This document shows positions 34,276 to 43,306 of a stretch of DNA of 64,000 nt, piece after piece. Under the pieces are notes generated by a model. The model searched no databases. It worked only from the letters and a program-made list of their open reading frames with translations, and was not told the DNA's origin. The DNA comes from Hirschia maritima DSM 19733 (GTDB taxonomy: Bacteria; Pseudomonadota; Alphaproteobacteria; Caulobacterales; Hyphomonadaceae). Numbering within the stretch: the first letter of the stretch is position 1; every line of letters begins with the position of its first letter. The position numbers and the translations under genes were made by a program. The stretch is taken from NCBI RefSeq assembly GCF_000378345.1, contig NZ_KB899544.1, forward strand, positions 744,001 to 808,000. The letters are read 5' to 3'.

Positions 34276-35559
34276 ATGCGTCGCGTAGTTATCACTGGTA
34301 TCGGATTAACAACGCCTCTCGCTAATGGGCGTGAGGCCAGTTGGTCACGATTAATCGAAGGACAATCTGGCGTTGGCCGGATTGATACTTTTGATGCAGA
34401 TGATCTGGCTTGCCAGATCGCAGGACAGGTTCCTTGGAAATCAGGTCGCGGTGGCGGATCAGAAGATGATCCCGCTTCATTTGATCCTGATGCAGTTATG
34501 TCTGCCAAGGAAAGACGACGCATTGACGAATTTATCCTATACGGGATGGCAGCTGCTGATGAAGCAGTTGCCGATTCCGGATGGACACCTGAAACAGATG
34601 ACGAGAAATTCCGTACTGGAGTTTTGATTGGTTCAGGTATTGGGGGGCTATCCTCTATCGCAGATACATCGATCGTGTTGCACGAAAAAGGCCCACGTAA
34701 GATCAGCCCTTTCTTTATTCCGGGCGCATTGATTAACCTTGTATCTGGACAAGTTTCTATTAAACACGGCTTTAAAGGCCCAAACCATGCTGTTGTTACA
34801 GCTTGTGCGACAGGTGCACACGCTATCGGTGATAGTGCGCGTCTTATCGCTTCAGGCGATGCAGATGTTATGGTTGCTGGTGGTACTGAAGCTGCTGTAT
34901 GTCGTATTGGTATTGCAGGTTTTGTGGCCTGTCGTGCGATGTCGACTAGCTATAATGATGCACCTGAAACAGCGTCTCGCCCATATGATGAAGGCCGCGA
35001 TGGTTTCGTTATGGGGGAAGGCGCAGGTATTCTTGTTCTTGAAGAATATGAGCACGCTAAAGCGCGTGGTGCAAAAATTTATGCTGAAGTCGCTGGATAT
35101 GGTTTATCCGGTGATGCATACCACATTACTTCACCTGACACGTCAGGAAATGGTGGTGAGCGCGCCATGCGTTCAGCACTAGAAAAATCTGGTCTGTCAG
35201 CATCCGACATTGATTACGTGAATGCACACGGTACTTCGACACCAGCAGGTGATGAAACTGAAGTTCGTGCCGTTGAGCGTGTACTGGGCGATCATGCCAA
35301 GAACGTAAATCTATCATCTACTAAATCAGCAATTGGTCACCTTCTTGGTGCTGCTGGTGCGGTTGAAACAGCGTTCTGTGCATTGGCAATTCGCGATAAT
35401 GTCGTACCGCCGACAATTAATCTTGAGAATCCTTCTTTCGAGGCTGAGGTAAATTTAACGCCTAAAACAGCTGTGAAGAGAGAAATTAAAGCTGCTGTGT
35501 CGAATTCGTTTGGATTTGGTGGTACAAACGCAGCATTGGTTCTTAAACAAGTAGATTAG
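34276..35559 (+). CDS. fabF: 3-oxoacyl-[ACP] synthase II
   Basis: A 427-residue condensing enzyme. The active-site Cys lies in VTACATGAHAIGD, with the two histidines in NAHGTSTPAGDETE and SAIGHLLGAAGAVE, and the C-terminal NSFGFGGTNAALVLK motif. Elongates acyl-ACP, including the temperature-responsive 16 to 18 carbon step in other bacteria. Length and N-terminus MRRVVITGIGLTTPL are normal. Confidence 0.97.
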   Translation: MRRVVITGIGLTTPLANGREASWSRLIEGQSGVGRIDTFDADDLACQIAGQVPWKSGRGGGSEDDPASFDPDAVMSAKERRRIDEFILYGMAAADEAVADSGWTPETDDEKFRTGVLIGSGIGGLSSIADTSIVLHEKGPRKISPFFIPGALINLVSGQVSIKHGFKGPNHAVVTACATGAHAIGDSARLIASGDADVMVAGGTEAAVCRIGIAGFVACRAMSTSYNDAPETASRPYDEGRDGFVMGEGAGILVLEEYEHAKARGAKIYAEVAGYGLSGDAYHITSPDTSGNGGERAMRSALEKSGLSASDIDYVNAHGTSTPAGDETEVRAVERVLGDHAKNVNLSSTKSAIGHLLGAAGAVETAFCALAIRDNVVPPTINLENPSFEAEVNLTPKTAVKREIKAAVSNSFGFGGTNAALVLKQVD

Positions 35560-35562
35560 AAA

Positions 35563-36639
35563 ATGAACGAAACGAGTTTTGACACCCCGCCGAAAAAGAA
35601 AGGCGGTGCCTTGAAGATTCTCGTTTTGCTTTTTTTAGCATTGATTGTACTCGCTGGTGGATTGGCCGCTGGCGGGTATTTTTATGCAAAAAAAGAATTG
35701 GTGGCTTCAGGACCTGTAACTGAGGATGGTGCTGATCGTATTGTCACGATACCTAATGGTGCCAGTGTGGTTCGCATGGGGAACGTACTTCAAGAAGCTG
35801 GTGCTATTGAAGATACGCGATATTTTCGTGTTGCTGCTAAATATCTAAAAGCTGAAACCAGCATGAAAGCCGGAGAGTACGCAATTCCTTCAGGAGCAAG
35901 TCTCGAAGAGATTGTAAAAATCTTGGAAGAGGGAAAATCCCTTCTTTATCCGGTCACTATTCCTGAAGGACTTACCAGTGAAATGATATTGGCTCTTCTT
36001 GCAGGGGAAGTCATTCTGAGCGGAGAGGTCCCGAAAGACATTGCTGAAGGCGTGATGCTGCCAGATACCTATATGGTGTCTCGTGGTGAGAGCCGCGCAA
36101 ATTTGGTCAAACGCATGATCACTGCCCAAAATACCTTAATTGATAAATTGTGGTCTGAACGCCAGGGCGGCATTCCTGTGGAAACAAAACGAGACGCCAT
36201 TATTTTGGCGTCTATCGTTGAAAAAGAAACAGGTCTTGCTGAAGAACGCCCTGAAGTGGCTGCTGTGTTCACAAATCGATTGCGCCGCTCCATGCGACTA
36301 GAAACAGACCCTACAATTATCTACGGCGTGTGTATGTTGCATCCTGAGCGTTGCCAAAATGGACGTTTGGTTGATCGCAATGGCAAACAGCGCGGTATTC
36401 GTCGAAGCGAATTGAATATGGAAACTGGGTACAACACATATAAGATTCCGGCATTGCCACCCGGCCCAATTTGTAGTCCGGGTAAAGATGCGATTGCCGC
36501 AGTCCTTAATCCACCTGAATCAAATTACATTTTCTTTGTGGCTGATGGTACAGGTGGCCATGCATTCGCTGAAACGCATGCACAACATTTGCGTAATGTC
36601 GCAAATTGGCGTCGTATAGAAAAACAACGGAAGCAATAG
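35563..36639 (+). CDS. mltG: Endolytic murein transglycosylase MltG (YceG-like)
   Basis: A 358-residue membrane-anchored lytic transglycosylase. After a Lys-rich cytoplasmic start there is one membrane helix at about 16-42 (ILVLLFLALIVLAGG), a LysM-like region (IPNGASVVRMGNVL), and the YceG catalytic domain with the Glu in ASIVEKETG, plus LETDPTIIYG and NTYKIPALPPGPICSPG. It cuts nascent glycan strands. Starts 3 nt after fabF, as in many alphaproteobacteria. Confidence 0.94.
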   Translation: MNETSFDTPPKKKGGALKILVLLFLALIVLAGGLAAGGYFYAKKELVASGPVTEDGADRIVTIPNGASVVRMGNVLQEAGAIEDTRYFRVAAKYLKAETSMKAGEYAIPSGASLEEIVKILEEGKSLLYPVTIPEGLTSEMILALLAGEVILSGEVPKDIAEGVMLPDTYMVSRGESRANLVKRMITAQNTLIDKLWSERQGGIPVETKRDAIILASIVEKETGLAEERPEVAAVFTNRLRRSMRLETDPTIIYGVCMLHPERCQNGRLVDRNGKQRGIRRSELNMETGYNTYKIPALPPGPICSPGKDAIAAVLNPPESNYIFFVADGTGGHAFAETHAQHLRNVANWRRIEKQRKQ

Positions 36640-36669
36640 CTTCAATCAAATCGGTGGGAGATAGACGGT

Positions 36670-37557
36670 ATGGCTCTGATGGGTATGACCGGTTTTGGGC
36701 GTGCAGATGGTAGCGCGGATTGGGGCCATTGGGTTTGGGAAATCCGAAGCGTGAACGGTAAAGGGTTAGATGTTCGTTTGAACACACCGTCTGGTTTGGA
36801 TGCTCTGGATTTTGAAACTAAAAAACGGATAAAGGCGCGTTTCACACGTGGAAATCTGCAGGTTCAGCTTCAAGTCGAGCATGAGAAAACAGAAACTGGT
36901 CCTCGCGTAGATACTGCTCTTTTGTCACGCCTATCTCGCCAAAGCCGTTTGCATGCCGCAGCAAATGAAACATTGGGAGATAATCTGTCTCAATTGATGA
37001 GTGTTAAAGGCGTAATTGCATCTGGTTCCAATCGTTCTTCCAATACATTTGATGAAGCTAAACAAGTTCAACTACTCGATTCTTTAAATGCTGCGCTGGA
37101 CAGTTTTGAAGCTGCAAGAGCTGAAGAGGGAGCAGCATTGTTGAATATCCTCTCTGGTGTTCTTGATGAACTTGAGTCTAATTCAAAACAAGCTGCCCAA
37201 ATCGCACAAGAACAACCAACTCTGGTGCGTGATCGCTTTGTTCAACGTCTTCAAGCTCTTAAAGCTGATGAAGATGATATTTCAGAAGAACGCATCGCGC
37301 AGGAAGCTGCCGTTTTTGCTGCAAAAGCGGATGTGAAAGAAGAGCTTGATCGTTTGGATGCACACATTGCTTCAGGTAGAGAGCTTTTGGCCGGAAAAGG
37401 TGCACGCGGGCGCAAGTTAGACTTTTTGTGTCAGGAGCTTAACCGCGAAGCAAACACTTTATGTTCAAAATCGGCATCGCTGGACCTGACAAATGTTGGT
37501 TTGGCCCTTAAAGCTGGTATCGATCAATTTAAAGAGCAGATCCAAAATGTCGAATAA
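36670..37557 (+). CDS. YicC family protein
   Basis: A 295-residue YicC-type protein with the conserved start MALMGMTGFGRA, the EIRSVNGKGLDVRLNTPSG motif and the C-terminal DUF1732 segment (GRKLDFLCQELNREANTLCSKS). E. coli YicC is a metal-dependent endoribonuclease that affects sRNA turnover; the C-terminal QExNRExNT motif thought to form the active site is present. It overlaps the gmk start, a common pairing. Confidence 0.92.
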   Translation: MALMGMTGFGRADGSADWGHWVWEIRSVNGKGLDVRLNTPSGLDALDFETKKRIKARFTRGNLQVQLQVEHEKTETGPRVDTALLSRLSRQSRLHAAANETLGDNLSQLMSVKGVIASGSNRSSNTFDEAKQVQLLDSLNAALDSFEAARAEEGAALLNILSGVLDELESNSKQAAQIAQEQPTLVRDRFVQRLQALKADEDDISEERIAQEAAVFAAKADVKEELDRLDAHIASGRELLAGKGARGRKLDFLCQELNREANTLCSKSASLDLTNVGLALKAGIDQFKEQIQNVE

Positions 37558-38212
37558 ACCAATTCAACCTGAACGTCCTGATCGCCGTGGTGTGATGTTT
37601 GTTGTATCTAGTCCTTCAGGGGCAGGTAAAACCACTCTGACCCGTCGCATGCTTAAAGAGATGAACGGGGTTGAATTGTCTATCTCGGCAACTACGCGTG
37701 AAATGCGTCCTGATGAAAAAGATGGAGTGCATTATTATTTCAAAACGCGTGAAGAGTTTGAGAGACTGATTGAAGAAGACGAACTGCTTGAATGGGCAGA
37801 AGTTTTTGGGAATTATTATGGTACGCCTCGAGGTGAAGTAGAGCGTCTTCAACGCAAGGGGACGGATGTTCTTTTTGATGTTGATTGGCAAGGTGCTCGT
37901 GTGCTCAAGCAGGTCATGCCAGGTGATGTTGTTTCGGTGTTTATCTTGCCACCGAGTATTTCAGAACTGAAATCTCGATTGGAAGGTCGTCCAGGTGCAA
38001 ACCCTGATGCAGTGATGCAGCGTTTGTCAGGTGCGGGGCGCGATATCAAACGTTGGGGTGAGTATGATTTTGTTATTATCAATGATGATATCGAAATCGC
38101 TTATGATGAATTATGCGCTATTCTTGTGACCGAGCGACTGGATCGCCGTAAACCTTCGCAAGGCGCGCGCGTGGACAAACTGCTTGATGATGCTGAAGCT
38201 TTAGAGAGCTAA
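37547..38212 (+). CDS. gmk: Guanylate kinase
   Basis: A 221-residue nucleoside monophosphate kinase: P-loop SSPSGAGKTT, GMP-binding TTREMRPDEKDGVHYYF, and WAEVFGNYYGTP; DFVIINDDIEIAYDEL closes the fold. Converts GMP to GDP. The chosen ATG (MSNKPIQPERP) lies inside the yicC end and overlaps it by 11 nt; the further upstream in-frame start would overlap more and is rejected. Confidence 0.97.
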   Translation: MSNKPIQPERPDRRGVMFVVSSPSGAGKTTLTRRMLKEMNGVELSISATTREMRPDEKDGVHYYFKTREEFERLIEEDELLEWAEVFGNYYGTPRGEVERLQRKGTDVLFDVDWQGARVLKQVMPGDVVSVFILPPSISELKSRLEGRPGANPDAVMQRLSGAGRDIKRWGEYDFVIINDDIEIAYDELCAILVTERLDRRKPSQGARVDKLLDDAEALES

Positions 38213-38895
38213 TATCTTTTGGTTGTGAAACATTCCCGTCCGATTGTACCGAGAATAAAGATACCTGCTAAGATAACTCCTTTGACCGTTCCTGAGATTT
38301 TGGAAGTGCCGATACGTCGACGATAGTCGGTTGGAACTTCGGTAATTTTAAGGTTGGCCTTTATTGCGCGGATTTGCATTTCAACGGTCCAGCCAAATGT
38401 AGGTGCAGACATTGAGAGTTGGTCATAACTTCTTCGAGTGATAGCCCGAAATGGGCCCAAATCGGTGTATTCCGTTTTCCAAATTTGTTTGATTAGAAAG
38501 CAGGCCAACGCATTGCCCCATCTTTGTTGGATTGTGAGCGCACCTTTTTCTATTTTTCCTTTGACACGAGATCCAATTACCAATTCTGCATCTCCATGGA
38601 GGATCGGAGAAATCAATCTTGGGATATCGTCGGGATTGTCTGCAGCATCTCCATCCATGAAAATGAATAGTTCGGCAGCAGAAGCTGCCGTGATCCCAGC
38701 CAAGCAGGCGCGGCCATATCCAGAAATGGGAACTTCTACAACATCGGCACCAGCTTGCTTCGCGATTCGAGCTGTTTGATCCGTTGAACCATTGTTTGCG
38801 ACAATAACTCTGTCCGCGTGTGGAAGTGCATTTTTGACGACGCTCTCAATCGCTTGCGCTTCGTTAAATGCTGGAATGATTATAGCTGTTTTCAA
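38209..38895 (-). CDS. Family 2 glycosyltransferase (polyprenyl-phosphate sugar synthase-like)
   Basis: A 228-residue GT2 enzyme: IIIPAFNEAQAIESVV at the N-terminus, the metal-binding DxD in FMDGDAAD, and the acceptor-side motif TDLGPFRAI...FGWTVEMQIRA. A single C-terminal hydrophobic stretch (VKGVILAGIFILGTIG) may sit on the membrane. The start is TTG overlapping the TGA of the upstream GT-C gene, with GAGG 6 nt before it, indicating translational coupling. The sequence suggests it makes a polyprenyl-phosphate sugar donor for the GT-C protein next door. Sugar unknown. Confidence 0.85.
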   Translation of the reverse strand: MKTAIIIPAFNEAQAIESVVKNALPHADRVIVANNGSTDQTARIAKQAGADVVEVPISGYGRACLAGITAASAAELFIFMDGDAADNPDDIPRLISPILHGDAELVIGSRVKGKIEKGALTIQQRWGNALACFLIKQIWKTEYTDLGPFRAITRRSYDQLSMSAPTFGWTVEMQIRAIKANLKITEVPTDYRRRIGTSKISGTVKGVILAGIFILGTIGRECFTTKRY

Positions 38896-40313
38896 GTGAT
38901 ACCTCGCTTTTCTTTCAGCAAGGAAGAAATAAATATCACGAGAGGAACACCGAATGCGGCAGGCAGTATAATCCACTGATAAATGAGATCTTGCTCATCT
39001 AATACAAAACGAAAATAGTAAAGAGGTGCTGTTATGAATAAACTCATCACTCCTAAATTTGGATAAAACGGAATGAGAACAGCTATCCAGATTAGATACC
39101 ATGGATAACCAGTCGGAGACATGAGTATTAAAGCTAATACTGTGAGCGCTGCGGCATGAGGCAATCTATCGACATCCTTGCGAGACCAATAGGCCAATGA
39201 AAGGGCAATTGTTGATATGCAAATAGCCACAAAAATACGCGATGTTTGCCCTGAATTGTCAAAGATTGATAAGGCGTAGTCTTCAAGCAGACCAAAAATA
39301 AACGCATGTGTTCGCCAGGTTTCAGAATAGGTGGTTAAGCCGGCCTCAGGCGATATTGCATGGTATAATTGTGGAAGCAGGATGACGCCTGCAAGAATGC
39401 AGAAAGATAAAATGAATTTGGCGTAAGCTTTGAGTTTGTTGCCAGAGTAGGTCATAAATAATGGAGCCAATAGAATGGGCCATATTTTGACGCCGACTGC
39501 ACCCGCAAGCAAAGCGCTTGTTGTGAAGGGTTTAGATAATTTCGTCATCCATATTGCTGATATAAGAAAGGGAACTAGCAACAGGTCCATGTGTCCTGCA
39601 CCAAATCCCTGCAATAATAAAACTGGGTTCCACCAATAAAGGATCGCCCATAGTGGAGACCTTGAATAAGATTGCAGCGCCTTAATCAACAGAAAGAAAC
39701 TGGCAATATCAATTGCCAATAGGAGTGCGCGCCAAGCTGAAAAATTAAAGGGCGCTATTGCGTTTGATAGCGAAAACCCAAGTTGAGCAATTGGGGGGTA
39801 AATAGTACTGACATAGGGGTAATTAATGCGCTCAAAGCGAACTTTATTTGCTTTTGACAACTCAACTAATTCTAAGGGGAGAGTTTTTTGTGAACTCTGT
39901 TCGGAGTTGTCAAACAAGTTCGGAGAAAAATCAGCAGGTGCGAATTGATAGGGGGAGTGACCTGAATTTACAACCGCTCCGTCCCAAAGGTATCTATACC
40001 AGTCGTCCTCCAGAATAGGTTGCGAAAATAGAAGAACTGCCCGCATTAAAAGCCCAGTTGCGAACACAAATAAAAGTCGTTCTTTACTGCTTTCGAGCTT
40101 TTTTAAATGCGGAATTACTGCAGTTAGGCAAAGCGCAGATATTGCGGAAATAGTTATGACCGCCCAGAGCGCATGTGTGTTTATCTGAGGACTATAGGGA
40201 AAGAAATATGACAATAGGGAGAGCCCTATTGTAAGAAGAACTATAGAGCCTCCAATTAGATAAAGTATTTGCTGTGAGCGTTGGCTCAAATTGTTAGGAC
40301 CCTCCTGCGCCAT
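38892..40313 (-). CDS. GT-C-type membrane glycosyltransferase
   Basis: A 473-residue integral membrane protein with about 12 hydrophobic segments. The first periplasmic loop has an acidic motif (EDDWYRYLWDG) of the kind used by polyprenyl-phosphate-sugar-dependent GT-C enzymes such as GT87/PIG-M-like mannosyltransferases. Later motifs are YPPIAQ, YWWNPVLLL and SPTGYPWYLIW. The start is uncertain: an ATG nine codons upstream is in frame, deeper in the DUF547 gene's 3' end. It is the middle gene of the DUF547/GT-C/GT2 trio, all with overlaps. Confidence 0.8.
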   Translation of the reverse strand: MAQEGPNNLSQRSQQILYLIGGSIVLLTIGLSLLSYFFPYSPQINTHALWAVITISAISALCLTAVIPHLKKLESSKERLLFVFATGLLMRAVLLFSQPILEDDWYRYLWDGAVVNSGHSPYQFAPADFSPNLFDNSEQSSQKTLPLELVELSKANKVRFERINYPYVSTIYPPIAQLGFSLSNAIAPFNFSAWRALLLAIDIASFFLLIKALQSYSRSPLWAILYWWNPVLLLQGFGAGHMDLLLVPFLISAIWMTKLSKPFTTSALLAGAVGVKIWPILLAPLFMTYSGNKLKAYAKFILSFCILAGVILLPQLYHAISPEAGLTTYSETWRTHAFIFGLLEDYALSIFDNSGQTSRIFVAICISTIALSLAYWSRKDVDRLPHAAALTVLALILMSPTGYPWYLIWIAVLIPFYPNLGVMSLFITAPLYYFRFVLDEQDLIYQWIILPAAFGVPLVIFISSLLKEKRGIT

Positions 40314-41187
40314 ATCCTGAGTGTCCACTGCGAGGCACATTTATGTTTTGGCGCGGTCTATAATTATCTATATTGCTGCTGAGCTTTTTAACTTTGAACT
40401 GGTCAGTTGAGTTAAAGCTAGCCACTCTTTTATCGGTCAACATATTTGAGAGATGAGCTCTTAGTGCGCTATCGCTTCCTTCAAAAACATCATCTTTGTA
40501 CCAATTGTAATATTGGGAAATTCTAGCGATGTTTTTCTTGATTTTCAGACTATTCTTTTGTTTCGCAAATTGTCTTCCGGCTTCTTCCAACTCTGTTTGA
40601 ACTGTTTTTCCGCTAAAGCTTTTTGCATGCATGGCGGGGCCATCGGATAATCCTTGGTAAAGACCGTAGATTACGTTTGGATCGTTCCAGTTCGATAATA
40701 TTATATTTTTTTCGATGTCGTGAATTGATAGTTCAACGCCTGATATGGTGGCGCGCTTTTCCAGCCAAACTCGTCCAGGGTTTTCGGGTGTTCCGCGTTT
40801 GCTTTTGTAATTTGAAAGTGATTTTTGATCAGCGAAAGCTTTTATGACCATCAAGTTTCTTATATTCAACCAGTAGGCCAATTGCTCATTTTCATTCAGA
40901 TTAGTAACCTCTATTCTGGAAAGGTTTGATATGAAAGTGTCGAGCAACTCCATTCCATTGGACCGAATGACATCATAGGCGGGCAAATAACGGCCATCCT
41001 CTACAACTCCAAGTGCTTTGAGATAACTATCAATCTGATCGTAGCTAATCGCCGCTTCAGAAGTAGTATCTTGGGGAGTGAATTGCTCGAAAGTAGAGAC
41101 TTGAGCATATGTCGAACCAACGGCAGTAATTGCTATGATTGATGCGAAAAGCAAATTTCTAGCATTTCTGGAATGTCGTTTGAACAT
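40294..41187 (-). CDS. Exported DUF547 domain protein
   Basis: A 297-residue precursor with a signal peptide (NLLFASIIAITAVGSTYA, cleavage before QVS). The DUF547 core is seen: NENEQLAYWLNIRNLMVIKAF, ELSIHDIEKNIIL with the nearly invariant H, and the SDGPAMHAKSFSGKTV region. The end is a low-complexity basic/Gly tail (RSGHSGYGAGGS). DUF547 is a transglutaminase-like fold of uncertain activity. Its overlap with the glycosyltransferases suggests a shared pathway, for instance envelope glycan modification. Confidence 0.87.
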   Translation of the reverse strand: MFKRHSRNARNLLFASIIAITAVGSTYAQVSTFEQFTPQDTTSEAAISYDQIDSYLKALGVVEDGRYLPAYDVIRSNGMELLDTFISNLSRIEVTNLNENEQLAYWLNIRNLMVIKAFADQKSLSNYKSKRGTPENPGRVWLEKRATISGVELSIHDIEKNIILSNWNDPNVIYGLYQGLSDGPAMHAKSFSGKTVQTELEEAGRQFAKQKNSLKIKKNIARISQYYNWYKDDVFEGSDSALRAHLSNMLTDKRVASFNSTDQFKVKKLSSNIDNYRPRQNINVPRSGHSGYGAGGS

Positions 41188-41254
41188 GATTTTCTTCCTC
41201 GCTGATATCTTCCTCTTATTGCTGTATTAGGTGTGAAAACCGGAGGATTAGCTA

Positions 41255-41347
41255 CTCAATGTAATTCACAATTGTGTGATGGAATGAGTGTGAAATACAT
41301 TACACTAAAAGGTGGTTCTGGGACTGCAACTCAAAAATTACATTGAG
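41255..41347. repeat. 12-bp inverted repeat flanking a 69-nt core upstream of two divergent genes
   Basis: Perfect 12-bp arms CTCAATGTAATT (41255-41266) and AATTACATTGAG (41336-41347). Inside are the palindrome CACAATTGTG (41267-41276) and a third half-site ACATTACA (41297-41304). Three TGTAAT-type half-sites in this order look like a multi-site operator, though a tiny mobile fold-back is possible. The rest of the 377-nt gap shows nothing else. Confidence 0.5.
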
Positions 41348-41564
41348 GAACATCACAAAATAATGCGTGGGTAATGGGTATGGCGAGTGAGATTGACTTG
41401 GGAACTTTGCGTCGCCGTTGTTGAAGAATTTCTCTTTTGTGTTGAACAGTTGCTGAATGGTTCGGGAGAATATCGCAGCCGAGTAAATTTTGAAATCATA
41501 TTGATATATCTTTTAAATCATCCAATACTAAATTGTATCGAGAATGAATTGAAAGGGTGGAGAG

Positions 41565-42467
41565 ATGAAAAAGCTGCTATTGAGCATTGGGCTGTGTATT
41601 GGGGCATTGGGTGGCAGCAATTTAGCCGTTGCGGAAGATACGCAAAAGCCATTGTTACGGACGACCTCTCTTTCCGAAATTAAGCAAGGCTATGTGAATA
41701 CTGAAAAAGGCCAAATTCATTATTGGACGGCTGGGAACGGCCCTGCGCTGTTTTTAATTCACCAATCTGCTGCCTCAGGAGAAGAGTATGCCGGGTTAGT
41801 GCCCTATCTTTCTGATGATTTTACTTTGATTACATATGATTGGCCGGGACATGGAATGTCTGATGATCCAGAATATGAATTAGGTGTAGAAGAATACACA
41901 GAAGCAGGCGAGGCCGTTTTAGATCATCTGAAAATAGAGAAAGCGCATATACTTGGTTATCATGGTGGTGCTCTTGTGACCATGAATATGGTAGCCAAGA
42001 ACCCCGATAGATTTGATAAAGTTATTTTGGCTGGCACGAGTGGCCCCAAACCAAAAGAAAAATCTGAGAAATTCTCGAAAGACTTAGATGCGACTTTGAA
42101 AAAATCACATCAAACTGATGCTCAGTCATTAGCAGATGCTTGGGAGAGATTTGAGGAGTATCTCCCCAATTCACAATCAGGTGAGATTCTTAGACCATTT
42201 TTGAATAATATCTATACGCGTATACGTCCATATGATGCGCATTATGGTGTGCTGAGATGGGATCGTTGGCCGTCTTTGGACAAGATTAAGCATAAAGAAA
42301 TTTTGATTACTCAAGGTGAGAATGATTCATTTGTGGGTCGCCAAGAAAAGCTGCTCGAATTATTGCCAAATGCCAGACGTGAAGTTGTTGAAAATGCAGG
42401 TGTATTTATGTTTTACGAAGTGCCAGAAGTCGCGGCTGAATTAATAGGTCGGTTTTTAAAAGAATAA
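41565..42467 (+). CDS. Exported alpha/beta-hydrolase-fold protein lacking the catalytic Ser and His
   Basis: A 300-residue precursor: signal peptide KKLLLSIGLCIGALGGSNLAVA, then an alpha/beta-hydrolase core (GPALFLIHQSAASGEEY; LITYDWPGHGMSDDP). The nucleophile elbow, normally GxSxG, reads GYHGGA, so the Ser is a His. The C-terminal histidine, normally NAGHF, reads NAGVF. The Asp-bearing strand (ITQGENDSFVG) remains. This looks like a non-hydrolytic family member or one with altered chemistry. AAAGGGTGG precedes the ATG. It faces ksgA with 5 nt between stops. Confidence 0.85.
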   Translation: MKKLLLSIGLCIGALGGSNLAVAEDTQKPLLRTTSLSEIKQGYVNTEKGQIHYWTAGNGPALFLIHQSAASGEEYAGLVPYLSDDFTLITYDWPGHGMSDDPEYELGVEEYTEAGEAVLDHLKIEKAHILGYHGGALVTMNMVAKNPDRFDKVILAGTSGPKPKEKSEKFSKDLDATLKKSHQTDAQSLADAWERFEEYLPNSQSGEILRPFLNNIYTRIRPYDAHYGVLRWDRWPSLDKIKHKEILITQGENDSFVGRQEKLLELLPNARREVVENAGVFMFYEVPEVAAELIGRFLKE

Positions 42468-42472
42468 CTAGA

Positions 42473-43297
42473 TTAAGCTGATAGGTATCGATCAGTTAGT
42501 GCTCGAAACTCGAGTTGAGTTAGCGTTTCAGCGCGGCGGGTCGGGTCTATATCGCAGTTTTCTAACCATTCACTAGCGTTTAGGCCCTTGGTTTTTGCAA
42601 ATGACTTTAGGCTAGCGCGAAGCATTTTTCGACGTTGACCAAATGCAGCCGCACTGACTTTTTCTAGGGTCGATAAATGCGGATATTTCTTGTCTTCTTC
42701 CAGTGGCATGAGAACAGCAACAGAGGAGTCTACCTTCGGGGGCGGTTTGAATGCCCCTGGTGGAAGTGTAAAGGCGATGTGTGTGTTGGCGACGGCTTGG
42801 GAGAGAACTGCCAAACGTCCATAGTGTTTGTCGCCTGGCTGAGCGCATACACGAGCCGCGACTTCATGCTGAAACATCAGTCCCATTTCGCCGCGCCAGC
42901 TGCCAGCTTTAATCCAATTGACGAGCATTGGCGTACCAACATTGTAAGGAAGGTTGGCGATTATTTTGACGGGCTGCTTTTCGTCCGCAACAAGTGCTTC
43001 GTAATCTAGCGCCAAGCCATCACCTTCAACAACGCTTAGTCGACCTTGCTTGTGTTCTTTCCATCCACGTAGGTTTTCAGCAAATCGGCTGTCCATTTCA
43101 ACGGCGATTACTTTTTCAGCGCCATTGCGAAGCAGAGCTGCAGTCAATCCACCCGGACCGGGGCCAACTTCAATAACTGTTCTTCCTTCCACAGGGCCAG
43201 CAGACAAAGCTGTTCTGTTGAGAATATCTGGATCGAACAGAAAGTGCTGACCGAGTGATTTATTGGCGCGGGCATTTAGGATTTGTGGATCTGACAT
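42473..43297 (-). CDS. rsmA: 16S rRNA dimethyladenosine transferase
   Basis: A 274-residue KsgA/RsmA that dimethylates A1518 and A1519 of 16S rRNA. It starts with the family motif NKSLGQHFLFD, has the SAM loop EVGPGPGGLTAALL, the acidic EMDSRF and the catalytic NLPYNVGTP motif. The C-terminal helical domain has FGQRRKMLRASLK. The gene follows pdxA by 9 nt, at the end of the lptF-G-D-surA-pdxA-ksgA run. Confidence 0.97.
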   Translation of the reverse strand: MSDPQILNARANKSLGQHFLFDPDILNRTALSAGPVEGRTVIEVGPGPGGLTAALLRNGAEKVIAVEMDSRFAENLRGWKEHKQGRLSVVEGDGLALDYEALVADEKQPVKIIANLPYNVGTPMLVNWIKAGSWRGEMGLMFQHEVAARVCAQPGDKHYGRLAVLSQAVANTHIAFTLPPGAFKPPPKVDSSVAVLMPLEEDKKYPHLSTLEKVSAAAFGQRRKMLRASLKSFAKTKGLNASEWLENCDIDPTRRAETLTQLEFRALTDRYLSA

Positions 43298-43306
43298 TAT
43301 TTGTCT

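Noticed and set aside
41387-41683. 98-codon open frame overlapping the start of the exported hydrolase-fold gene
   Set aside because: It would run through the signal-peptide region of a clearly real gene in another frame and has no ribosome site.
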